A model generated the notes under the pieces. It ran no database searches and was not told the origin of the DNA. It saw only the letters and a program-made list of their open reading frames with translations. From a virus, in IMG/VR virus record IMGVR_UViG_3300005265_000016, positions 1 through 33,935 of that record: a DNA stretch of 33,935 bases; one strand, given 5' to 3'. Positions 25,301 through 33,012 of the stretch are shown in pieces. The translations under genes and the position numbers were made by a program. Numbering within the stretch: position 1 is the stretch's first letter; each line of letters starts with the position of its first letter.

Positions 25301-25693
25301 AGAGCCCAGGTACAAGCAGGTATCAAACAAGAATATGAAACATCATATGACTTCACTAAAGATGACACACAGATGATGCACAATATTAAGGCATCTTTTA
25401 TGTATGTTGGTCAATTAGGTATGTTTGGTAACCTTGCTGAATATATCTCTGCTATGACTACAGGTCAGGCACTAACACAGAGATATGGAAAGGCTACAGC
25501 TGCAGAAGTCTTTGGTGGTCCATCAGCTGGATATGCTGAAGGTATGATTAAAAGATTCCCTAATATTCTTAGTGGAGATATTGGTACAAGAGAAATGAAC
25601 TGGATGAAGACATTTATCCCTTATCAGAATGTACCTATTATCTCTGAAGTTATAACTGAGATGATTGACCAGTTAGATAAAAATGTGTTGTAG
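22400..25693 (+). CDS. internal virion protein D, T7 gp16-like without lysozyme domain
   Basis: 1097 aa (T7 gp16 1318). The largest ejected protein, thought to form part of the trans-envelope channel. Landmarks: Gly/Ala hydrophobic stretches at about 135-230 (AALVDPLTYIPVGGVAARLN, GVAGALFGGTLQGILGPLAG), long charged coils at about 390-500 (EKQRLERLERIQKELEELYK), and the conserved C-terminal half with GWAGRIFTQFMRFPMIAHTT. T7 gp16 starts with a transglycosylase domain of about 150 residues; the first 130 residues here are helical and show none of its motifs, which accounts for most of the length difference. Confidence 0.9.
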   Translation: MAQLNRINPQWIQAENFRLTQASWDSINAASTAAQTQEESTFRDYITEVSSVGLQMLNPELRRYGGEDASITINADDPEFIALWEQADAETKARIAQADNLEHAKLIVQRREVSEEAQERIANDPFYVQTVYGLGAALVDPLTYIPVGGVAARLNSASKLINLTRHIAEGAAVGASYGVVLEGLKDVQGVDPEYVNAGVAGALFGGTLQGILGPLAGPHASEYADSLMDTAPMMEFNTAPNLENTLTGIPKLVPQKQEETIFGKFLNMVPGVKRFSEKFLESDVTILMRSESDELRSLTINLASPVTAAKTADGTPIPITKTVEDIIHLNRGKFTATNQAVSDVYKDYIQTTGDRVSSEDFLKEVSRIYTEAANEQEIRVWEEWSFLKENIESNLKLKHKEELAALRQEFSTQEWWVREGKTRRPATPEDISAEHSGLYLKKRYKKQEMKTALAELKEKQRLERLERIQKELEELYKKHKVEFKGSKHHIQAAEEYRKYFEGWGEYGKKLGMDAFANIVLSKIYRPRLWNFEMMAQGKITKEELIQRLYKALAAHPAQAGMSPEVLLKHATDLATEFTAKGINAIEMNNSYLAGKTLPWEKTLLARKLFLDERELGDLIQTNLSEVAGKYSYRNSGRTALYERFGLKNAEDFQAWVDDVQLKLAEEGVVSEREIQAFEGLVRDLVGDRRLNQVDGSHSWANNVTAFNSTTKGGKFGLTTLVEMASVAVAAGLRNSLNKGVLKSFSDTFRMLFKGRQGDEVSQFLLRLNVMEEATWANTVNKFTDIETLGYSGRIEHTLAGMSSNLQKYNGMRFFQAFMERVAGTAVWREIETIAGKSTLSRTEATRLARWGLDHSTAKKIAKEIQRNVDLSEGRLNLQNWNSNTLDLFQTATSRAIREIVVQGDSIHLPDSMKGMGWAGRIFTQFMRFPMIAHTTLLKRGIAEEQARYLGGAVSAFMTKFMLNYLYERAQVQAGIKQEYETSYDFTKDDTQMMHNIKASFMYVGQLGMFGNLAEYISAMTTGQALTQRYGKATAAEVFGGPSAGYAEGMIKRFPNILSGDIGTREMNWMKTFIPYQNVPIISEVITEMIDQLDKNVL

Positions 25694-25822
25694 GAAGCGA
25701 TTTAAACGTATTTAACCCCCGAGGGTACCCCAGGTATACCTAAGAGGTTAAAATGGATTCTAGACCCCTTAGAGGCCTTTTAAACACCTATTATGAAATA
25801 CTATTAAACTCAAGGAGTTACT
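25694..25822 (+). promoter_or_regulatory. intergenic cassette copy 3
   Basis: Opening GAAGCGATTTAAACG; hairpin TTTAACC (25711-25717) / GGTTAAA (25746-25752) with inner TACC/GGTA; core AAAATGGATTCTAGACCCC then TTAGAGGCC at 25750-25777; then CCTATTATGAAATAC and the AAGGAG RBS of the next gene. The core is identical to copy 4. Confidence 0.75.
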
Positions 25823-26056
25823 ATGAGTAAAAAAGCAAGTGTAAGTAAACTTAATAAACTACACGATAAGTTGGCTGATTACTTTACAGATGTATTGGAC
25901 TCTGGAGAGGAGCTCTCTGGAGGGACTCTTGCAGCTATCAATACATTTCTAAAAGTAAACGATATCACTGCGGATGTAACAGAAAGTTCACCTATGCAGA
26001 ACCTCTCGATGAAACTACAAGAGTTGGTTAAGAAAGAAGAAGGTGCAGTAGCATGA
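25823..26056 (+). CDS. probable small terminase subunit
   Basis: 77 aa (T7 gp18 89). The segment LNKLHDKLADYFTDVLDSGEE, then LSGGTLAAINTFLKVNDI fits the small terminase of T7-like phages, where a helix pair is followed by a 'KFLKDNxI'-type motif. The tail is a coiled coil (LSMKLQELVKKEEG). The small subunit recognises concatemeric DNA and regulates the large terminase coded at 31325. It is ATGA-coupled to the next gene and preceded by cassette copy 3. Confidence 0.7.
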   Translation: MSKKASVSKLNKLHDKLADYFTDVLDSGEELSGGTLAAINTFLKVNDITADVTESSPMQNLSMKLQELVKKEEGAVA

Positions 26057-26673
26057 GTACAATCCTTGCAGTAAATTGGAGTGATATACAGAATGGAGAA
26101 CAACTACAGTCTGTCAGGGGTAAGATTAATACCTTTAATAGAAATGTAATTGTAGAAGTAGATAGGTTAGATGTACTAACACAACAGTTGGATACTACTG
26201 TAGGAGATCATAGTAGTAGAATCTCTACTCTTGAAACTACAGTAATAGACCATGAAGATAGAATTAATGCACTTGAATCTGTATCTCCTGTAGAGGCAGT
26301 CTTTGAGTATGATACAGTAAATGATGTAACTATTACAAGTACAGCCCCTGATTGGCAACAACTGATGGAAGTAGATGTAGCTAATCTTATTAGTGGAGTG
26401 TATAAGTATACTATCTCTGTAGCCTGGACTCTAGATAGTACAACTTCAAGTGCTGGACTTAGATATTCACTTGATGGAGGAACTACCTGGATTGAGTCTT
26501 GGGAGGAACCTAAGGATAGAACAGATGTAAGACATGCAAGTTTTGCCTCTGTATTGGTCTTCCCTACTGATTCACCTGCCCATCTGTTGGTACAGGTAAG
26601 TAAAGAGAATAGTGGAGATACACTGACTATTAAGAATGGTAGTCTTATTATTGAAAGAGAAAGGGATGTATAA
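26053..26673 (+). CDS. coiled-coil virion fibre-like protein
   Basis: 206 aa. Residues about 20-80 are heptad repeats suited to a trimeric coiled coil (VDRLDVLTQQLDTTVGDHSS, then RISTLETTVIDHEDRINALE). The remainder is all-beta in style with SLDGGTTWIESWEEP, and ends LTIKNGSLIIERERDV. This is the plan of a short phage fibre, head or tail. No closer identity. ATGA overlap with the gene before, TAATG with the next. Confidence 0.65.
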   Translation: MSTILAVNWSDIQNGEQLQSVRGKINTFNRNVIVEVDRLDVLTQQLDTTVGDHSSRISTLETTVIDHEDRINALESVSPVEAVFEYDTVNDVTITSTAPDWQQLMEVDVANLISGVYKYTISVAWTLDSTTSSAGLRYSLDGGTTWIESWEEPKDRTDVRHASFASVLVFPTDSPAHLLVQVSKENSGDTLTIKNGSLIIERERDV

Positions 26674-27119
26674 TGGCTAAACAAATTGAAGCTAATCCTA
26701 CAGAGACATTTAAGCTTACTCTGTATGTTGGACAAGGAGATACTCCATATGATGGACAATATGGGTATAAGCAGAATGTAGTAGCAGCCTATAAGTTTGG
26801 TAGTCTTGCAGGTGCAGATGTAGATGAACAATACAAGAATGACCATCTATATTCCGGCATTTGGAGTCTATATGGAAGTGGAACAGAAGATGTAACACTT
26901 GAATTTGGATATGTAGGAGACCAGAAGCTTGCTTCTAATGTTGATCAGATTGATTTGACATTTGAGAATCCAGATCCTTGTGGTCTTCCTGCAAGCGTGT
27001 CTCTTGTATGGGATGGTACTGATACTGCCTATAAAGGAACAGCAAGCAGTGTAGTAGATATGATTAAAGATAACCATAAAAATACACTTCAAATTACAAT
27101 GGATGTTGTTTACTCTTAA
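26673..27119 (+). CDS. hypothetical structural protein
   Basis: 148 aa, beta-rich (FKLTLYVGQGDTPYDGQYGY, VTLEFGYVGDQKLA, IDLTFENPDPCGLPASVSLV). Not recognised. It is coupled to the fibre-like gene and followed by a cassette, so probably a fibre partner or decoration protein. No signal or membrane segment. Confidence 0.65.
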   Translation: MAKQIEANPTETFKLTLYVGQGDTPYDGQYGYKQNVVAAYKFGSLAGADVDEQYKNDHLYSGIWSLYGSGTEDVTLEFGYVGDQKLASNVDQIDLTFENPDPCGLPASVSLVWDGTDTAYKGTASSVVDMIKDNHKNTLQITMDVVYS

Positions 27120-27258
27120 TGTGTGCTCAGAGCGATTTTAAGCGTGTTTAACCCTTGGGGGTACCCTAGGTATACCTAAGAGGTTAAAATGGATTCTAGA
27201 CCCCTTAGAGGCCCAGCAATGGCCTATTATGAAATACACCTAATTAAAAAGGATACAA
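27120..27258 (+). promoter_or_regulatory. intergenic cassette copy 4
   Basis: The best-formed copy. Opening AGAGCGATTTTAAGCG; long hairpin at 27147-27188, TTTAACC-CTTGGG-GG-TACC-CTA-GGTA-TA-CCTAAG-A-GGTTAAA (17 pairs, one G-T); core AAAATGGATTCTAGACCCC with TTAGAGGCC at 27186-27213; second stem AGGCC-CAGCAAT-GGCCT at 27209-27225; then CCTATTATGAAATAC. Confidence 0.75.
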
Positions 27259-27507
27259 ATGAGAAGTTTTAACCAAGAACCTCAAGTATTTCCTATCCAT
27301 GATTATACTTTGGTAGGAGTACAGAATGGTACAGTTATTGATGATCAGCATATTGGACTAGTCCATTGTAATGAAGATACAAATGTTACTATTGAAACAT
27401 CAGATGGTGGTAGTATTGTTATCTCAGGATTGAGTGCAGGATTTGACTTTAAGTTGCCTGGAAATGCTGGAACACTAACTACTACAGGTAGTGTAATACT
27501 TAGTTAA
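27259..27507 (+). CDS. hypothetical small beta-rich protein
   Basis: 82 aa, not recognised. Beta-strand alternation and Gly/Thr/Ser richness (TNVTIETSDGGSIVISGLSA, ending LTTTGSVILS) suggest a virion surface or fibre-associated protein. RBS AAAAGGATA. It is the first gene after cassette 4. Confidence 0.65.
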   Translation: MRSFNQEPQVFPIHDYTLVGVQNGTVIDDQHIGLVHCNEDTNVTIETSDGGSIVISGLSAGFDFKLPGNAGTLTTTGSVILS

Positions 27508-27516
27508 GGAGATACA

Positions 27517-27678
27517 ATGCCAGTCAAGAGTGTAGGAGGGGGTTGTTATAAATGGGGCAACTCTGGTAAGAAGTATTGTGGTAAAGGAGCAAAGTCTAAG
27601 GCAAGTGCTCAAGGTAGAGCTGCATACGCAAATGGATATAAAGGAAAGTCAAATGGCAACAAAAAGAAAAAGACCTAG
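27517..27678 (+). CDS. small conserved phage protein (53 aa, MPVK...GG)
   Basis: ATG 27517 follows AAGGAGATACA. The protein starts MPVKSVGGGCYKWGNSGKKY, has QGRAAYANGYKG in the middle, and ends in a Lys run (NGNKKKKT). Small phage proteins with this plan, MPVKxVxGGxxWGxSGKxY followed by A..QG.A.YA.G, are widespread near structural genes; none has a settled function that I know of. Two Cys replace usual positions. Overlaps the next small gene. Confidence 0.75.
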   Translation: MPVKSVGGGCYKWGNSGKKYCGKGAKSKASAQGRAAYANGYKGKSNGNKKKKT

Positions 27679-27730
27679 AGATGGCAGCTCACCTGGACCA
27701 AGGAAGAAGCCCAAGTCTTGTAAAAAATAG
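27653..27730 (+). CDS. very small basic peptide (25 aa)
   Basis: ATG 27653, with AAAGGAAAG upstream, reads MATKRKRPRDGSSPGPRKKP then KSCKK. It overlaps the previous gene by 26 bases in another frame and fills the gap up to the next RBS. Strongly basic, so nucleic acid or membrane contact is conceivable. Short length limits certainty. Confidence 0.45.
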   Translation: MATKRKRPRDGSSPGPRKKPKSCKK

Positions 27731-27741
27731 GGGGCAACTAA

Positions 27742-29994
27742 ATGAATTTTGGATTTAATTTTGGATTTAGCAGGGGGGAAGCAGCTGGTATCTTCTGTCC
27801 ACGTCCACAGGGAGAGATATTCGATAACCGTAACTTTGACTGTGGGACGGAATTTTGGGAACTCGATCCTAATTTCGGTGGGACCATTGCCGACAATGGA
27901 GATGGAACGATCACATTGACCGCTACGGACCGGTTCTCCTCCATTACCCAGCTGGACAAGTTCCCGATTCCTCCGGGGGATTACCATATCGGTGTTGTCG
28001 TCACATCCATTACCGGGAAGGGCAAATACTCGGTCAGGGATGATTTGGGCAACTGGTACACTCCCCTGACATTCGATGCCCCTGGGACATATGAGGCGGA
28101 TATCAGCGTAGGATACGAGATCACGGCTATCGATATAGGGGCCGATGATGATGCTTCGGCGGTGATTACCTTCGATGGAGTCGCCTGTATAGATACTGCT
28201 CAGATTCCTATGCCTGACTGGTATAAGATAGGTACACTCGATCCCTCGAATATTCTCGGTGTATGGGACGCTACCTGGCTTGGTATTGGTTCCACCTCAG
28301 ATTTCCTTGTCAATCTGGATGGGACGATGCCCAATATGACTATCGACGCTGGTTCCCCTTCATGGAACGGCCATAATGCCGGATTCGTCTTTGGAGGCTC
28401 CGGGGCTATCAAAAGCCGTCTGCCGGATGGAATCGATATGAGAGACCTGAGTGTCATTATGGAGTTTCACGAGGTGCAACAGAACAACGCTGCACTCGAT
28501 GCTTTCTACTCACACTATCTCACCGGAACCAATGGGCACTATACCCTTCAGAGTGGATGGAATGTCGACAAGATCAGATGGTCTGCCGGTAGTGAGAATG
28601 CGGGGACTATCGAGGAGGGCTCGGTCGCTACCGAAGGAGTCGTCGCTACATGTGGTCTCAGTCTCTATCTCGATGGGCTCTTCCTTGGTTCTGTAGATGA
28701 TAATGGAGAGGCCACCGCTTCATCTGCCCTTGATTTCAGGCTGGGATGTATCTGGGTTGGTTCCAGAACACAGTTCAGCAAGTTCAAACTCAAGAAACTT
28801 CTCATTGTCGATCGGGTGCTTACTACAGACGAGGTACAGGAGATCACCGAGAACATTACAGGGGTTCCTGTCGATGAGCCTATTGTGATTGACGATATCA
28901 CCGAGGATACGGCAGGGTCCTGTGAGTATCCTGCCGGGGATACCTGTATAGCCGAATCGGTGCATACCGCCACTGTTTCCAACGAGACTGGTTCCGTTAC
29001 CTATACCTGGAGTGTAGATACAGGAACCATCACCGATGGACAGGGGACATCAACAGTCACGGTGCAGACGGAAGGGGACAGCGATACGACCTTCAATCTC
29101 ACCTGTGAAGTCAGTGATGATAACTCTACGGACAGCCTGACGGAGCAGTTCACCCATACAAGGACAGAAGAGAGTACAGGACATATCTTCGAGATGCTGG
29201 TTACCTCTGCTTCTATGCCAGGTGTTGCAGCAACTGGTGGAACATTGACCATCGATGACAATGGGGATGGAACTTATACCGTCTGGAGTGACGATCCTGT
29301 GACAAGAGTCTATTTCTCAGAAGCTGAAGTTCAGCCTATGGCAAATGATGATGTGACGGAAGTCGATGTAATCAGTTGCTCCACTATTACATCATTGGCT
29401 GATTTTGCAAAATCAATGAATTATGTCACCAGGATTGTGTTTACGGGCAGTTGTACCGTGACGAATATGGAAAGCGCATTTTACATTGCAAACAGGCTCG
29501 AAGAGCTCGATCTCACCAATGTGGCTTTCTCCGGGGAAGTTGATTTCTACCGTGCTTTCTCAAGTATGGGAAGAGACGCTGCGACAGGGGGATGTGTCAT
29601 TACCGGTCTTGAGGGCAAGGATGTCACGATTTCCAGGGCAACTGAAATGTTCAATGATGGTCGAGTGCTGGGGACCATCGACCTCTCGGCGGCTTCTACA
29701 TTATCGGATACGAACTGGGGCACTTCTTTCAACATCAACACTCCCGATACGTCGGTCACCGCCATACTGCTTCCCGGCAATTTCAATGAAGCAAAACCCG
29801 CCGACTCTATGGCGAACATGTTCAAAAACAGAGAGGGGCTGACCTGTATCAACCATCTGGATACCACCAACGCTACCAACAGAACAGATATGTTCCTGAA
29901 CTGTACATCATTGGTTCAACCCGATGCAACAGCTCAGGCCGATCTTGCTGATACGGATGGAGCTACGTGGGTCAATCCGGGGAGCTGTCCATGA
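27742..29994 (+). CDS. large receptor-binding / tail appendage protein with LamG and LRR-like domains
   Basis: 750 aa. Start MNFGFNFGFSRGEAAGIFCP, then a jelly-roll-like module (about 25-150), a concanavalin/LamG-like domain (about 165-372, closing KLLIVDRVLTTDEVQEI), an Ig/PKD-like module (about 390-478, GSVTYTWSVDTGTITDGQG), and a C-terminal stretch resembling BspA-type leucine-rich repeats (SMANMFKNREGLTCINHLDT, NRTDMFLNCTSLVQP). All are binding modules, so I infer host recognition. Third positions are visibly richer in G and C than in neighbouring genes, a sign of recent transfer. The stop overlaps the next start (ATGA). Confidence 0.8.
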   Translation: MNFGFNFGFSRGEAAGIFCPRPQGEIFDNRNFDCGTEFWELDPNFGGTIADNGDGTITLTATDRFSSITQLDKFPIPPGDYHIGVVVTSITGKGKYSVRDDLGNWYTPLTFDAPGTYEADISVGYEITAIDIGADDDASAVITFDGVACIDTAQIPMPDWYKIGTLDPSNILGVWDATWLGIGSTSDFLVNLDGTMPNMTIDAGSPSWNGHNAGFVFGGSGAIKSRLPDGIDMRDLSVIMEFHEVQQNNAALDAFYSHYLTGTNGHYTLQSGWNVDKIRWSAGSENAGTIEEGSVATEGVVATCGLSLYLDGLFLGSVDDNGEATASSALDFRLGCIWVGSRTQFSKFKLKKLLIVDRVLTTDEVQEITENITGVPVDEPIVIDDITEDTAGSCEYPAGDTCIAESVHTATVSNETGSVTYTWSVDTGTITDGQGTSTVTVQTEGDSDTTFNLTCEVSDDNSTDSLTEQFTHTRTEESTGHIFEMLVTSASMPGVAATGGTLTIDDNGDGTYTVWSDDPVTRVYFSEAEVQPMANDDVTEVDVISCSTITSLADFAKSMNYVTRIVFTGSCTVTNMESAFYIANRLEELDLTNVAFSGEVDFYRAFSSMGRDAATGGCVITGLEGKDVTISRATEMFNDGRVLGTIDLSAASTLSDTNWGTSFNINTPDTSVTAILLPGNFNEAKPADSMANMFKNREGLTCINHLDTTNATNRTDMFLNCTSLVQPDATAQADLADTDGATWVNPGSCP

Positions 29995-30770
29995 TGAAGC
30001 TTGGCAGTGTAGAACCCGACAATTTCCTCCTTGGTTCCACTCAGGTGGATGCTCTCTATCAAGGAACTGAGAAGGTATGGCCTACTGTTCCTCCCTGGAA
30101 TGAGTGTGACCCATTCAATGATGGAAGTTTACTGTATTATTGGAATTTTGATAATACATTAGATAATTTCTGTGGTGAAGGAACTTGGGATTCTTTAGCT
30201 TCTACGCCTCTTTATGCTCCTGGTGTAAGTGGTGAGAGTATTGAATTTGTTGATGATGAATCTCATAGATTATTTTATGATCCCCCTGTTGGTACAGTTC
30301 CATATAAAAACGGCACAATTAATTTCTTTATGAAAGTAGGTGACTCCCCTCCTGATCCTCCTTCAGGTACAGATGCAGTACTTTATGCTTATAAAGAAGG
30401 TGGTGATGAGTGGGGAATAAGAGTAAGAGTTGAGGATGATTATATTATAGTTGATGTTGATAACTCTGGAGATTGGCTAACATTGGATACTACTGCATCT
30501 TTTCAAGCTAATTTTAGAATGATAAGTATTGTATTAGTCGATTTGGGTAGTGGTGCTCTTAGAATGGATGCTTATGTAGATGGGGTATATATAGGAAATA
30601 GAACAGCTAGTTCTTCAAGAACTCATCTCGATAGATTTTATTTGGGAGCAACTAATGCGAATGACATTAAATTTGATGGATATATTGATGAGTTTACTAT
30701 TTATAACAGGGTTTTAACTGAGGAAGAAATTCAATATATCTACAATCATTATCTCGGAGCTTCCCAATGA
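29991..30770 (+). CDS. LamG-domain receptor-binding protein, chimeric
   Basis: 260 aa. I start it at ATG 29991 (ATGA overlap, GGGGAG upstream). Residues 1-35 hold the anchor motif LGSTQVDALYQGTEKVWP, seen at the start of many phage structural proteins. After NECDPF comes a LamG-like domain: DGSLLYYWNFDNTLDN, SGESIEFVDDE, LRMDAYVDGVYIGNRT, closing FTIYNRVLTEEEIQYIYN. The first ~110 bases keep the GC-richer style of the gene before; from about 30110 the DNA is again AT-rich, so the recombination edge lies between anchor and binding domain. Confidence 0.8.
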   Translation: MMKLGSVEPDNFLLGSTQVDALYQGTEKVWPTVPPWNECDPFNDGSLLYYWNFDNTLDNFCGEGTWDSLASTPLYAPGVSGESIEFVDDESHRLFYDPPVGTVPYKNGTINFFMKVGDSPPDPPSGTDAVLYAYKEGGDEWGIRVRVEDDYIIVDVDNSGDWLTLDTTASFQANFRMISIVLVDLGSGALRMDAYVDGVYIGNRTASSSRTHLDRFYLGATNANDIKFDGYIDEFTIYNRVLTEEEIQYIYNHYLGASQ

Positions 30771-30973
30771 GTGAGCAGGCTAAGATGGAAATCAAGCTGG
30801 GGGCTATGAGTATTGTTCTCAGTATCACTATTTCTCTGATTGGTACCATCTGGTATGCTGGCTCCAAGTTTGGGGAGATAGATTCGAGGCTTGATCAGTA
30901 TCAGGAGAGTATTACTGATCTAAATAAGAAGGTGATGGAGATCACCAAAATATTAATAGAGGATAAGAGATGA
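30767..30973 (+). CDS. single-span membrane protein with coiled coil, holin or spanin candidate
   Basis: 68 aa. A hydrophobic span at about 12-31 (GAMSIVLSITISLIGTIWYA) is followed by a charged coiled coil (FGEIDSRLDQYQESITDLNK). T7 has its holin (gp17.5, 67 aa) in this place between fibre and large terminase. The plan also fits an inner-membrane spanin. I see no lysis gene with a firmer claim in this window. ATGA overlaps on both sides couple it to its neighbours. Confidence 0.6.
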   Translation: MSEQAKMEIKLGAMSIVLSITISLIGTIWYAGSKFGEIDSRLDQYQESITDLNKKVMEITKILIEDKR

Positions 30974-31203
30974 GAAAAGCAGTAATAGGACAAGTAGCAG
31001 TACTTGCCTTTATGATTGTAGGTGGTACAGCTCTAACTGGACTAGCCACAGGAGATGCTCAATGGCAGTATTATACTAATAATAATACATGTGATAGTAA
31101 ACATTATATTTATACCTTCTTTCCTAAAAGTGATAAAGAAACAGGTAAATGGTATAAAGTAAAGGTGGTAGTTCCCTGTAATGAATGGTTTAAGAAAAAA
31201 TAG
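30970..31203 (+). CDS. exported or membrane-anchored small protein
   Basis: 77 aa. The N-terminal MRKAVIGQVAVLAFMIVGGT is a signal peptide or anchor. The rest, about 50 residues, has two Cys (NNTCDSKHY and VPCNEW) that could form a disulphide in the periplasm, and a basic end (FKKK). There is no lipobox, so it is not a clear outer-membrane spanin. Coupled to the holin candidate by ATGA, so a lysis role is the simplest guess. Confidence 0.6.
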   Translation: MRKAVIGQVAVLAFMIVGGTALTGLATGDAQWQYYTNNNTCDSKHYIYTFFPKSDKETGKWYKVKVVVPCNEWFKKK

Positions 31204-31324
31204 CTCTAGGAGCCATTCTGAGCCCTTTTAGTGCCTAGGTATACCCTAGGTACCCCTAAAGGCTTAAAATGGATTCTAGACCCCTTAGAGGGCCATTAAA
31301 CACTATATATGAATTGGAGGTAAT
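31204..31324 (+). promoter_or_regulatory. intergenic cassette copy 5
   Basis: Opening GGAGCCATTCTGAGCC as in copy 1. The hairpin TTTTAGTGCC (31226-31235) pairs with GGCTTAAAA (31261-31269): where copies 3 and 4 have AACC with GGTT, this one has GCC with GGC, so pairing is kept although the bases differ. Core AAAATGGATTCTAGACCCC then TTAGAGGGCC at 31266-31294. It precedes the large terminase. Confidence 0.75.
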
Positions 31325-33004
31325 ATGAGAGAGTTAAATGAAGAGTATTTAAGTGTACTTATTAATAATTTTACAGAGTATTTAGGATATGTATATCATT
31401 ATATAGGTTTACCAGAACCAACACCTCTTCAAATTAGAATATCACAAATACTTGGAGAAAATCCAGACAGACTTATATTAGAGGCAGCAAGAGGTACAGG
31501 TAAAAGTTGGATAGCAGCTATTTATACTACTTGGAGACTTATTAGAAACATAGAAGAAAAAATATTAATTGTTTCGGCTAGTGGCCCAAAATCTGTAGAG
31601 ATAGCTACCTTTGTAAGGAGTCTCTTTGAGAATGTACCTTTGTTGGAACATCTTAAGCCTACAGCTGATAGTAGAGATAGTGTATTAAGCTTTGATGTAG
31701 CTGGATGTAAACCTGCTATTGCTCCCAGTGTGTCTGCTCTTGGTGTTACCTCTCAGATTACAGGTAAGAGGGCCTCTCTTGTTATAGCAGACGATGTAGA
31801 AGTACCTAGTAACTCAATGACTGAGTTGATGAGGGAGAAGCTGATACAGAGAACACAAGAGTTTGAAGCATTGCTGATACCTGATATACCCTCCAGTATT
31901 ATCTATCTTGGTACTCCTCAAAGTTTGGAGAGTATATATAATAAGTTAGAGTATAGAACTATTATTCTACCTGCTGAGGTACCCGATAGTGAGGAGGTAT
32001 ATGAAGGGAAACTTGATGATTGGATACTGATGCAAGGACCTGCGGGTACTCCTACAGATCCTGTACGATTCCCTAAAGAGGTTCTCTTAGAGAGAAAAGC
32101 TGGTATGGGACCTGTAGGTTATAAGCTACAGTATATGTTGGATACTACTCTAAGTGATGCCGAGAGGTATCCCCTTAAGCAGAAAGATCTGATTGTCCTT
32201 GGATTGGATGGTAAGGAAGGACCAGCTGTTATTACATATACAGGTAATAGGGAATATGCACTTAAAGATTTAATGAACTTTGGGTTTACTGGAGATGTCT
32301 TTCATAAACCTAGAAGGGTATCAGAAGAGTATTTACCTTATGACAGGATAGTTATGAGTGTAGACCCAAGTGGAAGTGGAGAGGATGAAACAGCATATGC
32401 CATTATAGGTGTGTTAAGTGGAAATGTCTTCTTACTTGACTGGGGAGGGACCAAGAAGGGATTCTCAGATGAGGCTCTCTTGATGTTGGCACAGAAGGCT
32501 GCAGAGTATAAGGTCAATGAGATAGTCCCGGAGAAGAACTTTGGTAGTGGAATGTTTACTGAACTCTTTAGGAAGATACTGATACCTATCTATCCTTGTA
32601 CTATTATAGATGATTTTAATGTTAGAGGACAGAAGGAGAAAAGGATTATTGATACCTTAGCTCCTCTTATAGGGAACCATCAGTTGGTAGTCAATGAAGA
32701 CAAGATACAGGAAGAAGCCAGGTGGGTACAAGAGATACCTTCCGAGAGGTTGGTATATAGTCTGTTCTACCAAATGACACATATTACATATGATAAGGGT
32801 AGTATCCCACATGATGATAGGCTTGATGCTTTAGCTATTGCTTGTAGTTATGTAAGTAATGATGTAATAGTAGATGCTGAGAAGAGACTTCAGGATATGA
32901 AGGAAAAGGAATTTGAGGAATGGTTGAATGCTACTATTTACAATAAATCCGGTAGAAGGCACAACACTAAATTATGTGGTAGTACAGCTAAAATTTATAG
33001 GTAA
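31325..33004 (+). CDS. terL: large terminase subunit, T7 gp19-like
   Basis: 559 aa (T7 gp19 586). It is the packaging motor and the nuclease that cuts concatemers. ATPase: Walker A ARGTGKS at 55-61, Walker B LVIADDVE at 152-159, coupling motif IYLGTPQ at 193-199. Nuclease of RuvC/RNase H type: SVDPSGSGEDETAYAIIG (Asp347), VPEKNFGSG (Glu403), and HDDRLDAL (Asp497/498). RBS GGAGG. It is the last gene, as gene 19 nearly is in T7. Confidence 0.97.
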   Translation: MRELNEEYLSVLINNFTEYLGYVYHYIGLPEPTPLQIRISQILGENPDRLILEAARGTGKSWIAAIYTTWRLIRNIEEKILIVSASGPKSVEIATFVRSLFENVPLLEHLKPTADSRDSVLSFDVAGCKPAIAPSVSALGVTSQITGKRASLVIADDVEVPSNSMTELMREKLIQRTQEFEALLIPDIPSSIIYLGTPQSLESIYNKLEYRTIILPAEVPDSEEVYEGKLDDWILMQGPAGTPTDPVRFPKEVLLERKAGMGPVGYKLQYMLDTTLSDAERYPLKQKDLIVLGLDGKEGPAVITYTGNREYALKDLMNFGFTGDVFHKPRRVSEEYLPYDRIVMSVDPSGSGEDETAYAIIGVLSGNVFLLDWGGTKKGFSDEALLMLAQKAAEYKVNEIVPEKNFGSGMFTELFRKILIPIYPCTIIDDFNVRGQKEKRIIDTLAPLIGNHQLVVNEDKIQEEARWVQEIPSERLVYSLFYQMTHITYDKGSIPHDDRLDALAIACSYVSNDVIVDAEKRLQDMKEKEFEEWLNATIYNKSGRRHNTKLCGSTAKIYR

Positions 33005-33012
33005 TTCAAGAT

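Noticed and set aside
27742-30110. The GC-richer island as foreign contamination joined by assembly error
   Set aside because: Reading frames, ATGA coupling and the phage anchor motif run through the right edge, so recombination is more likely, though coverage should be looked at.
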